DNA of 64,000 nt. It comes from an uncultured Collinsella sp. GTDB taxonomy: Bacteria; Actinomycetota; Coriobacteriia; Coriobacteriales; Coriobacteriaceae. The notes under the pieces were generated by a model. It searched no databases. It had not been told where the DNA came from and saw only the letters and a list, made by a program, of their open reading frames with translations. Of this stretch, positions 53,198 to 61,871 are shown in pieces. Position 1 is the first letter of the stretch. The number at the start of each line of letters is the position of its first letter. The stretch spans positions 1 to 64,000 of the forward strand of contig UQLF01000010.1 in NCBI GenBank assembly GCA_900541875.1, written 5' to 3'. The position numbers were made by a program, and so were the translations under genes.

Positions 53198-54868
53198 CTA
53201 AACCTCCATGACGACCGGGATGATCATCGGACGAGTGCGCGTACGGCTCCAGATAAAGTTGGAGAGCGAGTCGCGCACGGCCTTGCGAATGGCATCGGAA
53301 CCGCTGCTCGTAAAGCTGAACTTGCCCTTCTCGATCGTCTTCATAATGGACGCGGAGGCATCCTCGGAGAACTGGTCGTCGATGGCAAACGAGACGCCGC
53401 GGCCCGAGAACTCGATGGCCTCGATCTTCTTGTGCTTGAGCGAGACGATGGCAACAGCGGTAACCATACCGTCGTTGGCGAGCTTCTGACGATCACGCAA
53501 GACGATGGGGTCGGTATCGCCGATGCGCAGGCCATCGACGTAAACGACGCCGGACTCGACGGGCGTACCGCGCTTAACGATACCGCCGCGCATCTCGAGC
53601 GTGTCGCCGTTGTCGAGAATAAAGATATGATCGTCCTTGAGACCCATCTTGCGGGCCAGCTGGGCATGGGCGCGCAGATGCACGGCTTCACCGTGAACCG
53701 GCATAAAGTACGTGGGCTTGGCCATGGCCATCAGGAGCTTGAGCTCCTCCTGGCTACCGTGACCGGAAACGTGAACGAGAGCGCGGTTCTTATCCCACAC
53801 GTCGCAGCCGAGCTTGGCCAGGCTGTTGACGACCTGCTGGACGGCTTTCTCATTGCCGGGAACAGGAGTTGCCGAGAGGATAACGGTATCGCCCTCGTGG
53901 ATGGAAAGCGTCTTGTGCTCGCCATTGGCCATGCGGGACAGGGCCGACAGCGGCTCGCCCTGCGAACCGGTGCACATGACGACAATCTTGTCGTCAGGCA
54001 GGTTATCAATGTCAAAGGCATCGATGATATCGGCGTCGTCGATGTTGAGGTAGCCAAGCTCGCGCGCCACGCGGGTGTTAGTGAGCATGGAGCGACCGGT
54101 CACAACGACCTTACGGCCGCACTTGCGGGCGGCATCGCAGATCTGCTGCAAACGATGGATGTGGCTCGAGAACGATGCGACGAACACGCGACCCGGGGCG
54201 TTCTTGATGGCGTGCAGCAGGTTGGGACCAACCTCGGCCTCAGACTTGGTAAAGCCGGGAACCGTGGCGTTGGTGGAGTCAGAAAGCAGCAGGTCGATGC
54301 CCTGCTTGGCAAAGCGGCTGATAGCGGCATAGTCGGGCGTGACGCCGTCGATGGGCGTCTGGTCGAGCTTAAAGTCACCGGTGTGCATAACGGTGCCCTG
54401 ATTGGTGCGGATGAACACGCCCAGAGCGCCGGGGATAGAGTGCGTCATCGAGAAGAAATCGAGCGAGATGCCGCCGAGGTTGACATGGCTGCCGCCCTTG
54501 ACCTCGCGGAACTTGGGCGCGCGGATGCGGAACTCAGAGAGCTTACCCTCGATAAAGCCAAGCGTCAGCTTGCTCGAGAAGATGGGCACCTTATTGTTGA
54601 GGTCCTGCAGCAGGTACGGAAGCGAACCGGTGTGGTCCTCGTGGCCGTGGGTGACGACGATACCGCGAAGCTTCTCCTCGTTCTCCAGAACATAAGTGTA
54701 GTCGGGAAGCACCAGGTCGATACCGGGCTGGGAGTCATCCGGGAACATGAGACCGGCGTCGACGAGCACCATGTCGTCGCCGCACTCGAAGACCGTCATG
54801 TTCTTGCCGATGCCGTCAAGGCCGCCGAGCGGGATGATCTTCAAGGGAGATGATTTTTTAGCTGCCAT
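53198..54868 (-). CDS. rnj: ribonuclease J
   Basis: 556-residue beta-lactamase/beta-CASP RNase with both 5'-3' exo- and endonuclease activity in the family. Metal ligands lie in THGHEDHTGSLPYLL and HTGDFKLD; the beta-CASP motif is near SFSSHIHRLQQI, and VHVSGHGSQEELKLL is the C-terminal His motif. It is the single RNase J seen here. It starts 2 nt upstream of the ftsK start on the same strand and lies downstream of pnp, so two RNA-decay enzymes are neighbours. The upstream gap holds a large inverted repeat. Confidence 0.95.
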   Translation of the reverse strand: MAAKKSSPLKIIPLGGLDGIGKNMTVFECGDDMVLVDAGLMFPDDSQPGIDLVLPDYTYVLENEEKLRGIVVTHGHEDHTGSLPYLLQDLNNKVPIFSSKLTLGFIEGKLSEFRIRAPKFREVKGGSHVNLGGISLDFFSMTHSIPGALGVFIRTNQGTVMHTGDFKLDQTPIDGVTPDYAAISRFAKQGIDLLLSDSTNATVPGFTKSEAEVGPNLLHAIKNAPGRVFVASFSSHIHRLQQICDAARKCGRKVVVTGRSMLTNTRVARELGYLNIDDADIIDAFDIDNLPDDKIVVMCTGSQGEPLSALSRMANGEHKTLSIHEGDTVILSATPVPGNEKAVQQVVNSLAKLGCDVWDKNRALVHVSGHGSQEELKLLMAMAKPTYFMPVHGEAVHLRAHAQLARKMGLKDDHIFILDNGDTLEMRGGIVKRGTPVESGVVYVDGLRIGDTDPIVLRDRQKLANDGMVTAVAIVSLKHKKIEAIEFSGRGVSFAIDDQFSEDASASIMKTIEKGKFSFTSSGSDAIRKAVRDSLSNFIWSRTRTRPMIIPVVMEV

Positions 54869-55056
54869 AGGTTAGTGTGGTTTCCTTTCTTCGAAACGGG
54901 TCTGGAACAACCGACGGGGCGCTTCTGGCAAACCGACCGCCGGGAACGTACAAGCGTGCATCACAGAGTCGATGCAAGAACCACAGTATGATACCCATTT
55001 GCCCACCAACAGACCACCCATGCATCAAAGCCCCATCTGAACCGGTCTATCCCGCC

Positions 55057-55189
55057 GGTTTCCCGTGGGGCGGGCACTGATGAAGTTTCCTGCTCTACAG
55101 TCCTGCTCACGACGGAGGCCACATTAAGTGGCCTCCTGTTCGTGCGGAACTCGCGATAAACTTCATCAGTGCCCGCCCCACGGGAAACC
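55057..55189. repeat. 133-nt nested inverted-repeat element with perfect 32-bp arms
   Basis: Outer arms 55057-55088 and 55158-55189 are exact inverted copies over 32 nt. Inside, CACGA (55108-55112) pairs with TCGTG (55140-55144), and GGAGGCCAC (55114-55122) pairs with GTGGCCTCC (55128-55136) around ATTAA. Such length and perfection suggest a mobile miniature element or a strongly structured RNA rather than a terminator. Confidence 0.9.
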
Positions 55190-55287
55190 TGCCAATAAGG
55201 GACAGGTTTATTTTGGTAGGTTTTAGCTGGGGAAATGCTGCTGCGTCTCTCTACAGATCCGAAATCTGACTACTGAATAGCAAGCAA

Positions 55288-55316
55288 AAGGGCGACCCCT
55301 GTCCGGAGTCGCCCTT
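55288..55316 (-). terminator. terminator after pnp
   Basis: On the minus strand AAGGGCGAC pairs with GTCGCCCTT (plus 55288-55296 and 55308-55316), followed by TTTTGCTTG, 24 nt past the pnp stop. Confidence 0.85.
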
Positions 55317-55339
55317 GTTGAGCTGCTTATGTATAGCTG

Positions 55340-57586
55340 TTACTCGGCGTCGTGGTGACGGCGGGGCTTGCGGCCTCCGTTGTCGCCGGGACGGCGCGGA
55401 CGGTCGCTGCGCTCGGAGCGCTCGCGACGCGGACGCTCACGGCGCTGGAAGTGCTCGCCGTCGCCCTCGGAGGCACCCTCGGCGCGAGCCGGGGCCTCGG
55501 GCTTGTCCAGACGATCGAGCGAGATCTTGCCACGATCGTCGACCTCGATGACGACGACCTTGACTTCGTCGCCCACGTTGAGGACGTCCTCGACCTTCTC
55601 CACGCGGCCCTTGGCAACGCGGGAGATGTGCAGCAGGCCATCCTTGCCGGGCAGCAGGTTGACGAAGGCGCCGAAGGGCTGGATGGAAACCACACGGCCG
55701 GTGTACTCCTCGCCCGGCTCGGGAACCTTGATGATGAGCTTGATGCGCTCGACGGCCTGGTCGACGGACTCGCCGGTGCCGCCGACAAAGACGGTGCCGT
55801 CCTCCTGGATGTCGACCGAAGCGCCGGTCTCGTCCTGGATGCCGCGGATGACCTTACCGCCGGAACCGATGACGTCGCGGATCTTGTCGGTCGGAACCTG
55901 GATGGAGACGATGCGCGGAGCGGTGCTGCGCGTGGTGTGGCGCGGCTCGGGAATCACATCGAGCATCTTCTGCAGGATGAAGGCGCGACCCTCCTTGGCC
56001 TGTTGCAGAGCGCGGGCCAGGATGTCGAAAGTGAGGCCGGTGGCCTTGTTGTCCATCTGCAGGGCGGTGATGCCCTCGGTGGTGCCGGTGACCTTAAAGT
56101 CCATGTCGCCCAGGAAGTCCTCGAGACCCTGGATGTCGGACAGGACCACGGTCTTGCCCTCCTCCTGGATCAGGCCCATGGCGATACCGGAGACCGGGCG
56201 CTTAATGGGCACGCCGCCGTCCATAAGGGCGAGCGTGGAGCCGCAGGTCGAAGCCATCGAAGAGGAGCCGTTGGACTCCATGACCTCGGAGACGACGCGG
56301 ATGGCGTAGGGGAACTCGTTCTCGTCGGGAAGCACCGGAAGCAGAGCGCGCTCGGCCAGATTGCCATGGCCGATCTCGCGGCGCTTGGGGCTGCCCATGC
56401 GGCCGGTCTCGCCGGTGCAGAAAGGCGGGAAGTTGTAGTGGTGCATGTAGCGCTTGCCCTCGGTGGGCTCGATGGTATCCAGACGCTGGCCCTCGTTGAG
56501 CATGCCGAGCGACAGGACGGAGAGCACCTGGGTCTGGCCACGCTGGAACAGGCCGGAGCCGTGAACGAGCGGCAGGTAGTTGTCCTTCACCATGATGGGA
56601 CGGATCTCGTCGGCGGCACGGCCGTCGACGCGCTCGCCGGTCTCAACGACCATGGTGCGCATGGCCTTCTTCTCGAGCTTCTTGAGCACCACGGGGATCT
56701 CGCGCTCCCAAGCGGCCTGCTCCTCCTCGGTGAACTCGGCGCGGATGGACTCCTTCAGAGCCTCGACCTTACCGATACGGGAGAGCTTGTCGGCGTCGCG
56801 AAGGGCGGCTGCCATCTCGTCGTAGTGGGCGAAGATGCGCTCCTGGACCTCCTCGACGGGCTGGTCGAGCGGGTACTCCTTCTTGACGATGGGGCCGTTA
56901 ACCTGCTCCCACTCGGCGACGAACTCGTCCTGAGCCTGGCAGAAAGCGGCAAGGGCCTCCTGGCCAAACTTCATGGCGGCGAGCATGTCGTCCTCGGAGA
57001 TCTCCTCGGCGCCGGCCTCGACCATCGAGATAAAGTCGGCGGATCCGCCCAGCTCCAGGTCCAGATCCGAGTTCTCGCGCTCCTCGTAGGTGGGGTTGAC
57101 GATAAACTCGCCTGTCTCCACGTTACGGCCGATGCGCACGCAGGCAAGCGGGCCCTCGAAGGGCACGCCGCCAAGCGTCATGGCCAGGGATGCACCCATG
57201 ACGTTGATGACATCGAAGGGGTTGACCTGGTCGGCGACGAGCGAGGTGGCGACGATGTGCACCTCGTTGCGGAAGCCATCCGGGAAGCTCGGGCGAATCG
57301 GGCGATCGATCATGCGGGCCGTGAGCGTGGCCTTCTCGCTGGGACGGCCCTCACGCTTGAGGTAGCCACCCGGGATGCGGCCGGCTGCGTACATCTTCTC
57401 GTTGAAGTCGACGGTCAGCGGGAAGAAGTCGTAGTTCTTGCGCTTCTTGGAGACGACCACGGTGTCGAGCATCGTGGTGTCGCCCTGCTTGACCAGGCAA
57501 GCGCCGGTGGCCTGCTTGGCAAGCTCGCCCGACTCAAAGGTGTAGGTCTTGCCGTACAGCTCAAAGGTCTTGGATACGAGTGTCAT
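55340..57586 (-). CDS. pnp: polyribonucleotide nucleotidyltransferase (PNPase)
   Basis: 3'-5' phosphorolytic exoribonuclease. The 748-residue product has two RNase PH domains (FFPLTVDFNEKMYAAGRIPGG and the catalytic region FMDFKVTGT-type GDMDFKVTGTTEGITALQMD), a KH domain with IGSGGKVIRGIQDETGA, and an S1 domain starting YTGRVVSIQPFGAFVNLLPG. An Arg/Asp/Gly-rich tail (EHFQRRERPRRERSERS) extends past S1. AAGGAG lies 4 nt before ATG 57586; the longer upstream frame is leader. Hairpins in that leader suggest autocontrol. Confidence 0.97.
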   Translation of the reverse strand: MTLVSKTFELYGKTYTFESGELAKQATGACLVKQGDTTMLDTVVVSKKRKNYDFFPLTVDFNEKMYAAGRIPGGYLKREGRPSEKATLTARMIDRPIRPSFPDGFRNEVHIVATSLVADQVNPFDVINVMGASLAMTLGGVPFEGPLACVRIGRNVETGEFIVNPTYEERENSDLDLELGGSADFISMVEAGAEEISEDDMLAAMKFGQEALAAFCQAQDEFVAEWEQVNGPIVKKEYPLDQPVEEVQERIFAHYDEMAAALRDADKLSRIGKVEALKESIRAEFTEEEQAAWEREIPVVLKKLEKKAMRTMVVETGERVDGRAADEIRPIMVKDNYLPLVHGSGLFQRGQTQVLSVLSLGMLNEGQRLDTIEPTEGKRYMHHYNFPPFCTGETGRMGSPKRREIGHGNLAERALLPVLPDENEFPYAIRVVSEVMESNGSSSMASTCGSTLALMDGGVPIKRPVSGIAMGLIQEEGKTVVLSDIQGLEDFLGDMDFKVTGTTEGITALQMDNKATGLTFDILARALQQAKEGRAFILQKMLDVIPEPRHTTRSTAPRIVSIQVPTDKIRDVIGSGGKVIRGIQDETGASVDIQEDGTVFVGGTGESVDQAVERIKLIIKVPEPGEEYTGRVVSIQPFGAFVNLLPGKDGLLHISRVAKGRVEKVEDVLNVGDEVKVVVIEVDDRGKISLDRLDKPEAPARAEGASEGDGEHFQRRERPRRERSERSDRPRRPGDNGGRKPRRHHDAE

Positions 57587-57599
57587 TGTTCTCCTTAAC

Positions 57600-57670
57600 C
57601 CCGCAGACCCCTTGTCTGCGGGCTTCTCATGTGACGCGGGCCCCCTGCCCCCGCCACGCTTCAGAGCGTG
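57600..57670 (-). promoter_or_regulatory. structured pnp leader (two hairpins)
   Basis: Directly before the pnp ribosome site are CCCGCAGAC/GTCTGCGGG (57600-57608 and 57614-57622), a 9-bp stem, and further upstream CACGCT/AGCGTG (57655-57660 and 57665-57670). In E. coli a pnp leader stem is cut by RNase III and lets PNPase repress itself; a similar function here is inference. Confidence 0.55.
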
Positions 57671-57691
57671 ATTGTTCGCGCCCTTACACAA

Positions 57692-57721
57692 AAAGAGCGC
57701 CCCGCTGCGCAGGACGCTCTT
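57692..57721 (-). terminator. terminator after rpsO
   Basis: On the minus strand AAGAGCGTCC pairs with GGGGCGCTCTT (one G-U pair) and is followed by TTTTTGTG, 15 nt past the rpsO stop. It separates rpsO from pnp, so the pair may be only partly co-transcribed. Confidence 0.85.
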
Positions 57722-57735
57722 AGCATGTACAAATC

Positions 57736-58014
57736 CTACTGGATGTTGTCGCGGATGCCCAGAGCCTTGATGAGCTCACGATACTCGACGATGTCGTTCT
57801 TCTTGATGTAGGAGAGAAGACGACGACGACGGCCGACGAGCATGAGCAGGCCACGACGGGTGTGGAAGTCCTTCTGGTGGGACTTCATGTGCTCGGTCAG
57901 CTCCTTGATGCGCTCGGACAGGATGGCGACCTGAACCTTGGGGTTGCCGGTGTCGACCGGGGTGTTACCGAACTGGGCAGTCAGCTCAGCCTTGCGCTCT
58001 TTGGAAACAGTCAT
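57736..58014 (-). CDS. rpsO: 30S ribosomal protein S15
   Basis: 92 residues; primary 16S rRNA binder in the 30S platform. The sequence follows S15 throughout: TGNPKVQVAILSERIKELTEH, HQKDFHTRRGLLMLVGRRRRLL and YRELIKALGIR. Three residues longer than the common 89. AAAGG precedes the ATG. The rpsO-pnp order is ancient and conserved. Confidence 0.97.
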   Translation of the reverse strand: MTVSKERKAELTAQFGNTPVDTGNPKVQVAILSERIKELTEHMKSHQKDFHTRRGLLMLVGRRRRLLSYIKKNDIVEYRELIKALGIRDNIQ

Positions 58015-58152
58015 TGTTTCACCTTTCGTTTAACGTCGCCCACGGGCGACTCGATTCGCCTCGGACTGGGAAGCCGCCGGTGGAGCGAGCAACCAAGGTC
58101 GAGGTACCAACAGGCCGATATGTTACCACAAGCAGCCCGCCCCTGCGCATCA

Positions 58153-58902
58153 TCACCGACCCAACATGAATTCCATCGCACGGAGGCGCTGATCGGTGTG
58201 CGTCGCAGCCCAAACATGCGAAAGCCCAAGCAAGAATGCCGCCGTATGCGGGTCGATTCGCTCGGCCATGAGCGCATCGAAGGTCATGGACATGAGGGCG
58301 CGCAGCCATGCGACCTCACCAGTCGATACCAGCTCGGCACCCGGAACGCTCGACGCGCACGATCCGCACATGAGCCCGCCCGCCTGGGGCGAAAAATACG
58401 ACAGCATGGGGTCTCCGCACAGCACGCAGGCCGAAAAATCTGGTCGATATCCAACGTGCGACAGCAGCTTAAAGACATATGCCGCCACAAGTAGGTCCAT
58501 ATGTGCCGTGTCAAGCCCGCTGCCCACCAGGGCAAGCGCTCGCTGCGTTATGGCAAAGGTAAACGGGTCCTCGGCGTCCTCGAACGAGCACACGCGCGCG
58601 ACCTCGGCGATCGCGCTTGCGGCGCAGGTCGTCTCGTAATCGGGCGCAGCTCCGAGCGGCGCCTCCATAAGCTCGGCCTGAGAAACCACGTCGAGTGACC
58701 GTCCATGTGCGAGCAGCATATCAACCGTACAGAACAGCTCGCAGCGCGCAGCCAGGCGTCCGCCGGGTTTGCGGGCGCCCTTTGCCACGGCACGAACCTG
58801 CCGCCCCCGCTCGTCAAGCATCGTCAAGATCAAGTCGGTCTCTTTGAGCTTCGTCTTGTCGAGGACGAGCACCTTCGTGCGGTATGTCCGAGAGCCTGCC
58901 AT
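58153..58902 (-). CDS. recO: DNA repair protein RecO
   Basis: 249 residues: N-terminal OB fold (RTKVLVLDKTKLKETDLILTMLDERGR, VAKGARKP) and a helical C-terminal domain with a zinc site CVLCGD and CGSC. RecO loads RecA onto SSB-coated DNA with RecR. It lies 9 nt after era, the usual era-recO order. The 138 nt between recO's end and rpsO hold no gene. Confidence 0.94.
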   Translation of the reverse strand: MAGSRTYRTKVLVLDKTKLKETDLILTMLDERGRQVRAVAKGARKPGGRLAARCELFCTVDMLLAHGRSLDVVSQAELMEAPLGAAPDYETTCAASAIAEVARVCSFEDAEDPFTFAITQRALALVGSGLDTAHMDLLVAAYVFKLLSHVGYRPDFSACVLCGDPMLSYFSPQAGGLMCGSCASSVPGAELVSTGEVAWLRALMSMTFDALMAERIDPHTAAFLLGLSHVWAATHTDQRLRAMEFMLGR

Positions 58903-58911
58903 TGACGCGAA

Positions 58912-59979
58912 CTAATCTTCCGCGTTGTACCCAAAGCGGCGAATCTGGGCCTCGTCGTCACGCCAGCCGGCCTTGACCTTCACGTCCAGCTCCAAAAAGA
59001 CCTGCGTGCCAAAGATGCGCTCAAGATCGCGACGGGCGTCAATACCGATATGCTTGATCATCTCGCCGCCCTTGCCGATGATGATGCCCTTCTGGCCCTC
59101 ACGCTCGACGTAAATGGTGGCGTGCACGCGCAGCACCTTCTTGGTCTGCTCGAGCGCATCGCAGATCACGCCAACGGAGTGCGGAATCTCATCACGGGTG
59201 CGGCGCAAGACCTTCTCGCGCACAAACTCGGCAACGAGCGTCTCATCGGAAGCGTCGGTACCCATGTCCTCGGGGAACCAACGCGGACCCTCAGGCAAAA
59301 AGTGCGCAACGGTCTCGATAAAGGCATCGACGTTGAAGTTCTTGACCGACGACGTCACGATCTCGTCGTCATATTCCATGAGCTCGTGGGCGGCCTTAAG
59401 CTGCTCCATAACCTGTGCAGGGTCGGCTTCATCGGCCTTAGTGAGCACCAGGACCTTCTTGCAACGAGCGCATCTGACACGCTCGGCAACCCAGGCGTCT
59501 CCCCTGCCGATGGGCTTGGTGGCATCAATCAAAAACGCGACGACATCGACATCGTTCAGCTCGAACAACGCACTCTTGTTGAGCTCGGAACCCAGGCCGT
59601 CCTTAGGCTTATGAATACCCGGGGTATCGACAAAGACCAGCTGGTAGCCGGGGCGGTTGACAACGGCGCGCATGCGGCGACGAGTCGTCTGGGCCACCGG
59701 CGAGGTGATGGCGACCTTCTTGCCGTAACAGGCGTTGAGCAGCGTGGACTTGCCGGCGTTGGGACGACCGACCAGGGCCACAAAGCCGCTGCGGAAACCG
59801 GGCTCCACGTCGCCAAAGCCCGCGAGGTTGTCGTCCTCGTCGCACAGGGCGTCGAGCTCCTCATCGCTCATGCCCTCAAACGGGTCGAACTCCTCGACTT
59901 CCTCGAGCTCCTCGGTATCCACCGCGTCCAGGGACTCGTCGTCCAAAATCTCATCGGTAGGCTGCATATTGTCGGACAT
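58912..59979 (-). CDS. era: GTPase Era
   Basis: 355 residues. GTPase that binds the 3' end of 16S rRNA during 30S maturation. G1 GRPNAGKST, G3 DTPGIHKPKDG, G4 TKAD and the KH domain with IIGKGGEMIKHIGIDARRDLE are present. An acidic N-terminal extension of about 60 residues (Asp/Glu-rich, EELEEVEEFDPFEGM) precedes the usual start and has no counterpart in short Era proteins. ATG 59979 follows AAAGGG; a shorter start is not obvious. Confidence 0.95.
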   Translation of the reverse strand: MSDNMQPTDEILDDESLDAVDTEELEEVEEFDPFEGMSDEELDALCDEDDNLAGFGDVEPGFRSGFVALVGRPNAGKSTLLNACYGKKVAITSPVAQTTRRRMRAVVNRPGYQLVFVDTPGIHKPKDGLGSELNKSALFELNDVDVVAFLIDATKPIGRGDAWVAERVRCARCKKVLVLTKADEADPAQVMEQLKAAHELMEYDDEIVTSSVKNFNVDAFIETVAHFLPEGPRWFPEDMGTDASDETLVAEFVREKVLRRTRDEIPHSVGVICDALEQTKKVLRVHATIYVEREGQKGIIIGKGGEMIKHIGIDARRDLERIFGTQVFLELDVKVKAGWRDDEAQIRRFGYNAED

Positions 59980-59991
59980 GGGAATCCCTTT

Positions 59992-60369
59992 CTAAATAAA
60001 GCCGAGCGCGTGGGCAAATACCAGCAAGCCCACAATCGCGGCGGTGATGGAAAGAACGTATACGGAGGCGGCGGCGATGTCCTTCGCACGCTTGGCCAGC
60101 GGCTGAAGCTCCTGGGTCGCCAGGTCGACGATGGCCTCCATGGCGGTGTTGCACAGCTCGCCGTGAATCACCAGGCCGCAACAGATGATAATCGTGGCCC
60201 ACTCGGCAATGTCGAGCCCCACGATGCAGCCGGCAATGACGGTGCACACGCCCGCCACGAGCATGACCTTAATGTTGCGCTCGGTCTTGACGGCGGTGAC
60301 GAAGCCCTCCATGGCGTAGGAAAACGACTTTAAGAAGGAAGGATGGTCCTTGTTCGATCCGGGAATCAT
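59992..60369 (-). CDS. dgkA: diacylglycerol/undecaprenol kinase
   Basis: 125 residues, three membrane helices. The catalytic core CNTAMEAIVDLA (family NTA-E) and the preceding SFSYAMEGF and ERNIKVML segments are typical of Gram-positive DgkA, which mainly phosphorylates undecaprenol. It lies between ybeY and era, the conserved order ybeY-dgkA-era. Confidence 0.94.
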   Translation of the reverse strand: MIPGSNKDHPSFLKSFSYAMEGFVTAVKTERNIKVMLVAGVCTVIAGCIVGLDIAEWATIIICCGLVIHGELCNTAMEAIVDLATQELQPLAKRAKDIAAASVYVLSITAAIVGLLVFAHALGFI

Positions 60370-60378
60370 AGACGGCTC

Positions 60379-60888
60379 CTAGTCGTGGGCGTGGTTGGTG
60401 ATGGGGCCGACGTGGACCAGCTTGGGGTCCTCGCCGCGCTCGAGCGCCAGATCGCGCAGGATGGCGTCCTCGCGGGCCTCCATGACCTCGGCCTCGTCGT
60501 CCTCGATGTGGTCATAGCCCAGCAGGTGCAGCATGCCGTGAACGAGCATCAGACGACACTCGTCAGCGGGGCTATTGCCAAAACCAGGGGCCTGACGGGC
60601 AATAACTTGAGGGGCCAAAATGATATCGCCGAGCTCGAGCGTCTCGTCGGCGGGAATGTCATCGTCAAAGGCCGAATCGCACTCAAACGAGAGCACATCG
60701 GTGGTACGGTCGATACCGCGCCACTCGTGGTTGAGCTCATGCATCTCGTCCTCATCGACATACGAAAGGGAAATCTCGACTTCACGTTCAACGCCCTCGG
60801 CGTCAAGCACAACCTCGCATATGTGCTCCACTTCCTGCGCGTCGAGCAGCGTATCGAGCTCGGCATCGTTGCTGATCAATACACTCAA
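60379..60888 (-). CDS. ybeY: endoribonuclease YbeY
   Basis: 169 residues. Zinc metalloprotein for 16S rRNA maturation and rRNA quality control. The zinc motif HGMLHLLGYDH is complete, and the upstream TDVLSFECD segment matches. Its first 4 nt overlap the phoH stop, so they are co-translated, as in most bacteria. Confidence 0.95.
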   Translation of the reverse strand: MSVLISNDAELDTLLDAQEVEHICEVVLDAEGVEREVEISLSYVDEDEMHELNHEWRGIDRTTDVLSFECDSAFDDDIPADETLELGDIILAPQVIARQAPGFGNSPADECRLMLVHGMLHLLGYDHIEDDEAEVMEAREDAILRDLALERGEDPKLVHVGPITNHAHD

Positions 60889-61871
60889 CGGGGCTCCTTT
60901 CGGTCACGCACGCGTTTCTCGCGCACGTCATCATAAGCATCATATGCCTCGACGATACGACCCACCAGGGCATGGCGCACCACATCGGCGCGCTCGAGGT
61001 GCGAAAACGCCACATCGTCGACGCAGCCCAAAATACTCTCGACATCGGCCAGACCGCCGCGACGACCCACTAGGTCGCGCTGGCTCAGGTCGCCGGTAAT
61101 CACGAACTTGGAATTAAAGCCCAGGCGCGTCAGGAACATCTTCATCTGCTCGGGCGTCGTGTTTTGCGCCTCGTCGAGTACCACGAAGGCATCACTCAGC
61201 GTTCGACCGCGCATGTAGGCGAGCGGGGCGATCTCGATCACGCCGCGCTCCATAAGCTCATCCGTGCGTTCGCGATCCATCATGTCAAAGAGGGCGTCGT
61301 AGAGCGGACGCATGTACGGATCGATCTTTTCCTCGAGGGTACCGGGCAAAAAGCCCAGGTTCTCCCCCGCCTCGACAACCGGACGCGTCAAGATTAGACG
61401 GCCCACCACGTGACGCTTGAGCGCGGCAACGGCGAGCGCCATGGCCAGATAGGTCTTACCGGTACCGGCAGGACCCAGGCCAAACGTGATGGTATGAGAG
61501 CGAATGGCATCCACATAGCGCTTTTGACCGAGCGTCTTAGGGCGGATGACGCGACCACGATACGACAGCAGTACGTCATCGCGCAGCGACGAGGCATCAT
61601 GTTCACCGTCGCGCAAGACGGCCAGGCAGCGAGAGACATCGTCGGCAGACAGCGTGCGCCCGGCGGCCGCCTCGCGAAAAGCGTGCTCGAAAAAGCGCGC
61701 AACGAGTTCGACCTCGTCCGGGTCGCCGCTCACGGAGATGCTATCGCCACGGGCGACCACGTGAGCGCGAACCAAGCTCTCGAGCGCACGAAGGACGCCG
61801 TCGCCGGCGCCCAAAACGCGCGAGGGATCAATTCCCTCGGGAACGGTAAGTCTAATCTTCGAGGCTTCCAT
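60885..61871 (-). CDS. PhoH-like ATPase
   Basis: 328 residues. N-terminal KH-like part, then the PhoH core: QKRYVDAIRSHTITFGLGPAGTGKTYLAMA (Walker A), LTRPVVEAGENLGFLPGTL, FVVLDEAQNTTPEQMKMFLTR (Walker B) and ITGDLSQRDL. It is probably an RNA helicase/ATPase acting with YbeY. ATG 61871 has GGGAGG 3 nt away, and ends of homologues support it; upstream ATG codons in frame are possible. It overlaps the mtaB end by 20 nt. Confidence 0.93.
   Translation of the reverse strand: MEASKIRLTVPEGIDPSRVLGAGDGVLRALESLVRAHVVARGDSISVSGDPDEVELVARFFEHAFREAAAGRTLSADDVSRCLAVLRDGEHDASSLRDDVLLSYRGRVIRPKTLGQKRYVDAIRSHTITFGLGPAGTGKTYLAMALAVAALKRHVVGRLILTRPVVEAGENLGFLPGTLEEKIDPYMRPLYDALFDMMDRERTDELMERGVIEIAPLAYMRGRTLSDAFVVLDEAQNTTPEQMKMFLTRLGFNSKFVITGDLSQRDLVGRRGGLADVESILGCVDDVAFSHLERADVVRHALVGRIVEAYDAYDDVREKRVRDRKEPR

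Larger units (their letters stand above)
54869..55339. other. pnp-rnj intergenic region
   Basis: 471 nt without a gene. It holds the pnp terminator (55288-55316) and the nested inverted-repeat element (55057-55189); the rest (about 54890-55050, 55190-55285) shows nothing I recognise. The rnj promoter should lie here, but no clear -35/-10 pair stands out. Confidence 0.5.

Noticed and set aside
55352..57598. A 748-codon open frame antisense to pnp
   Set aside because: The minus strand encodes PNPase with all domains; in GC-rich DNA the opposite frame stays open by codon bias. Its translation is low complexity and matches nothing.
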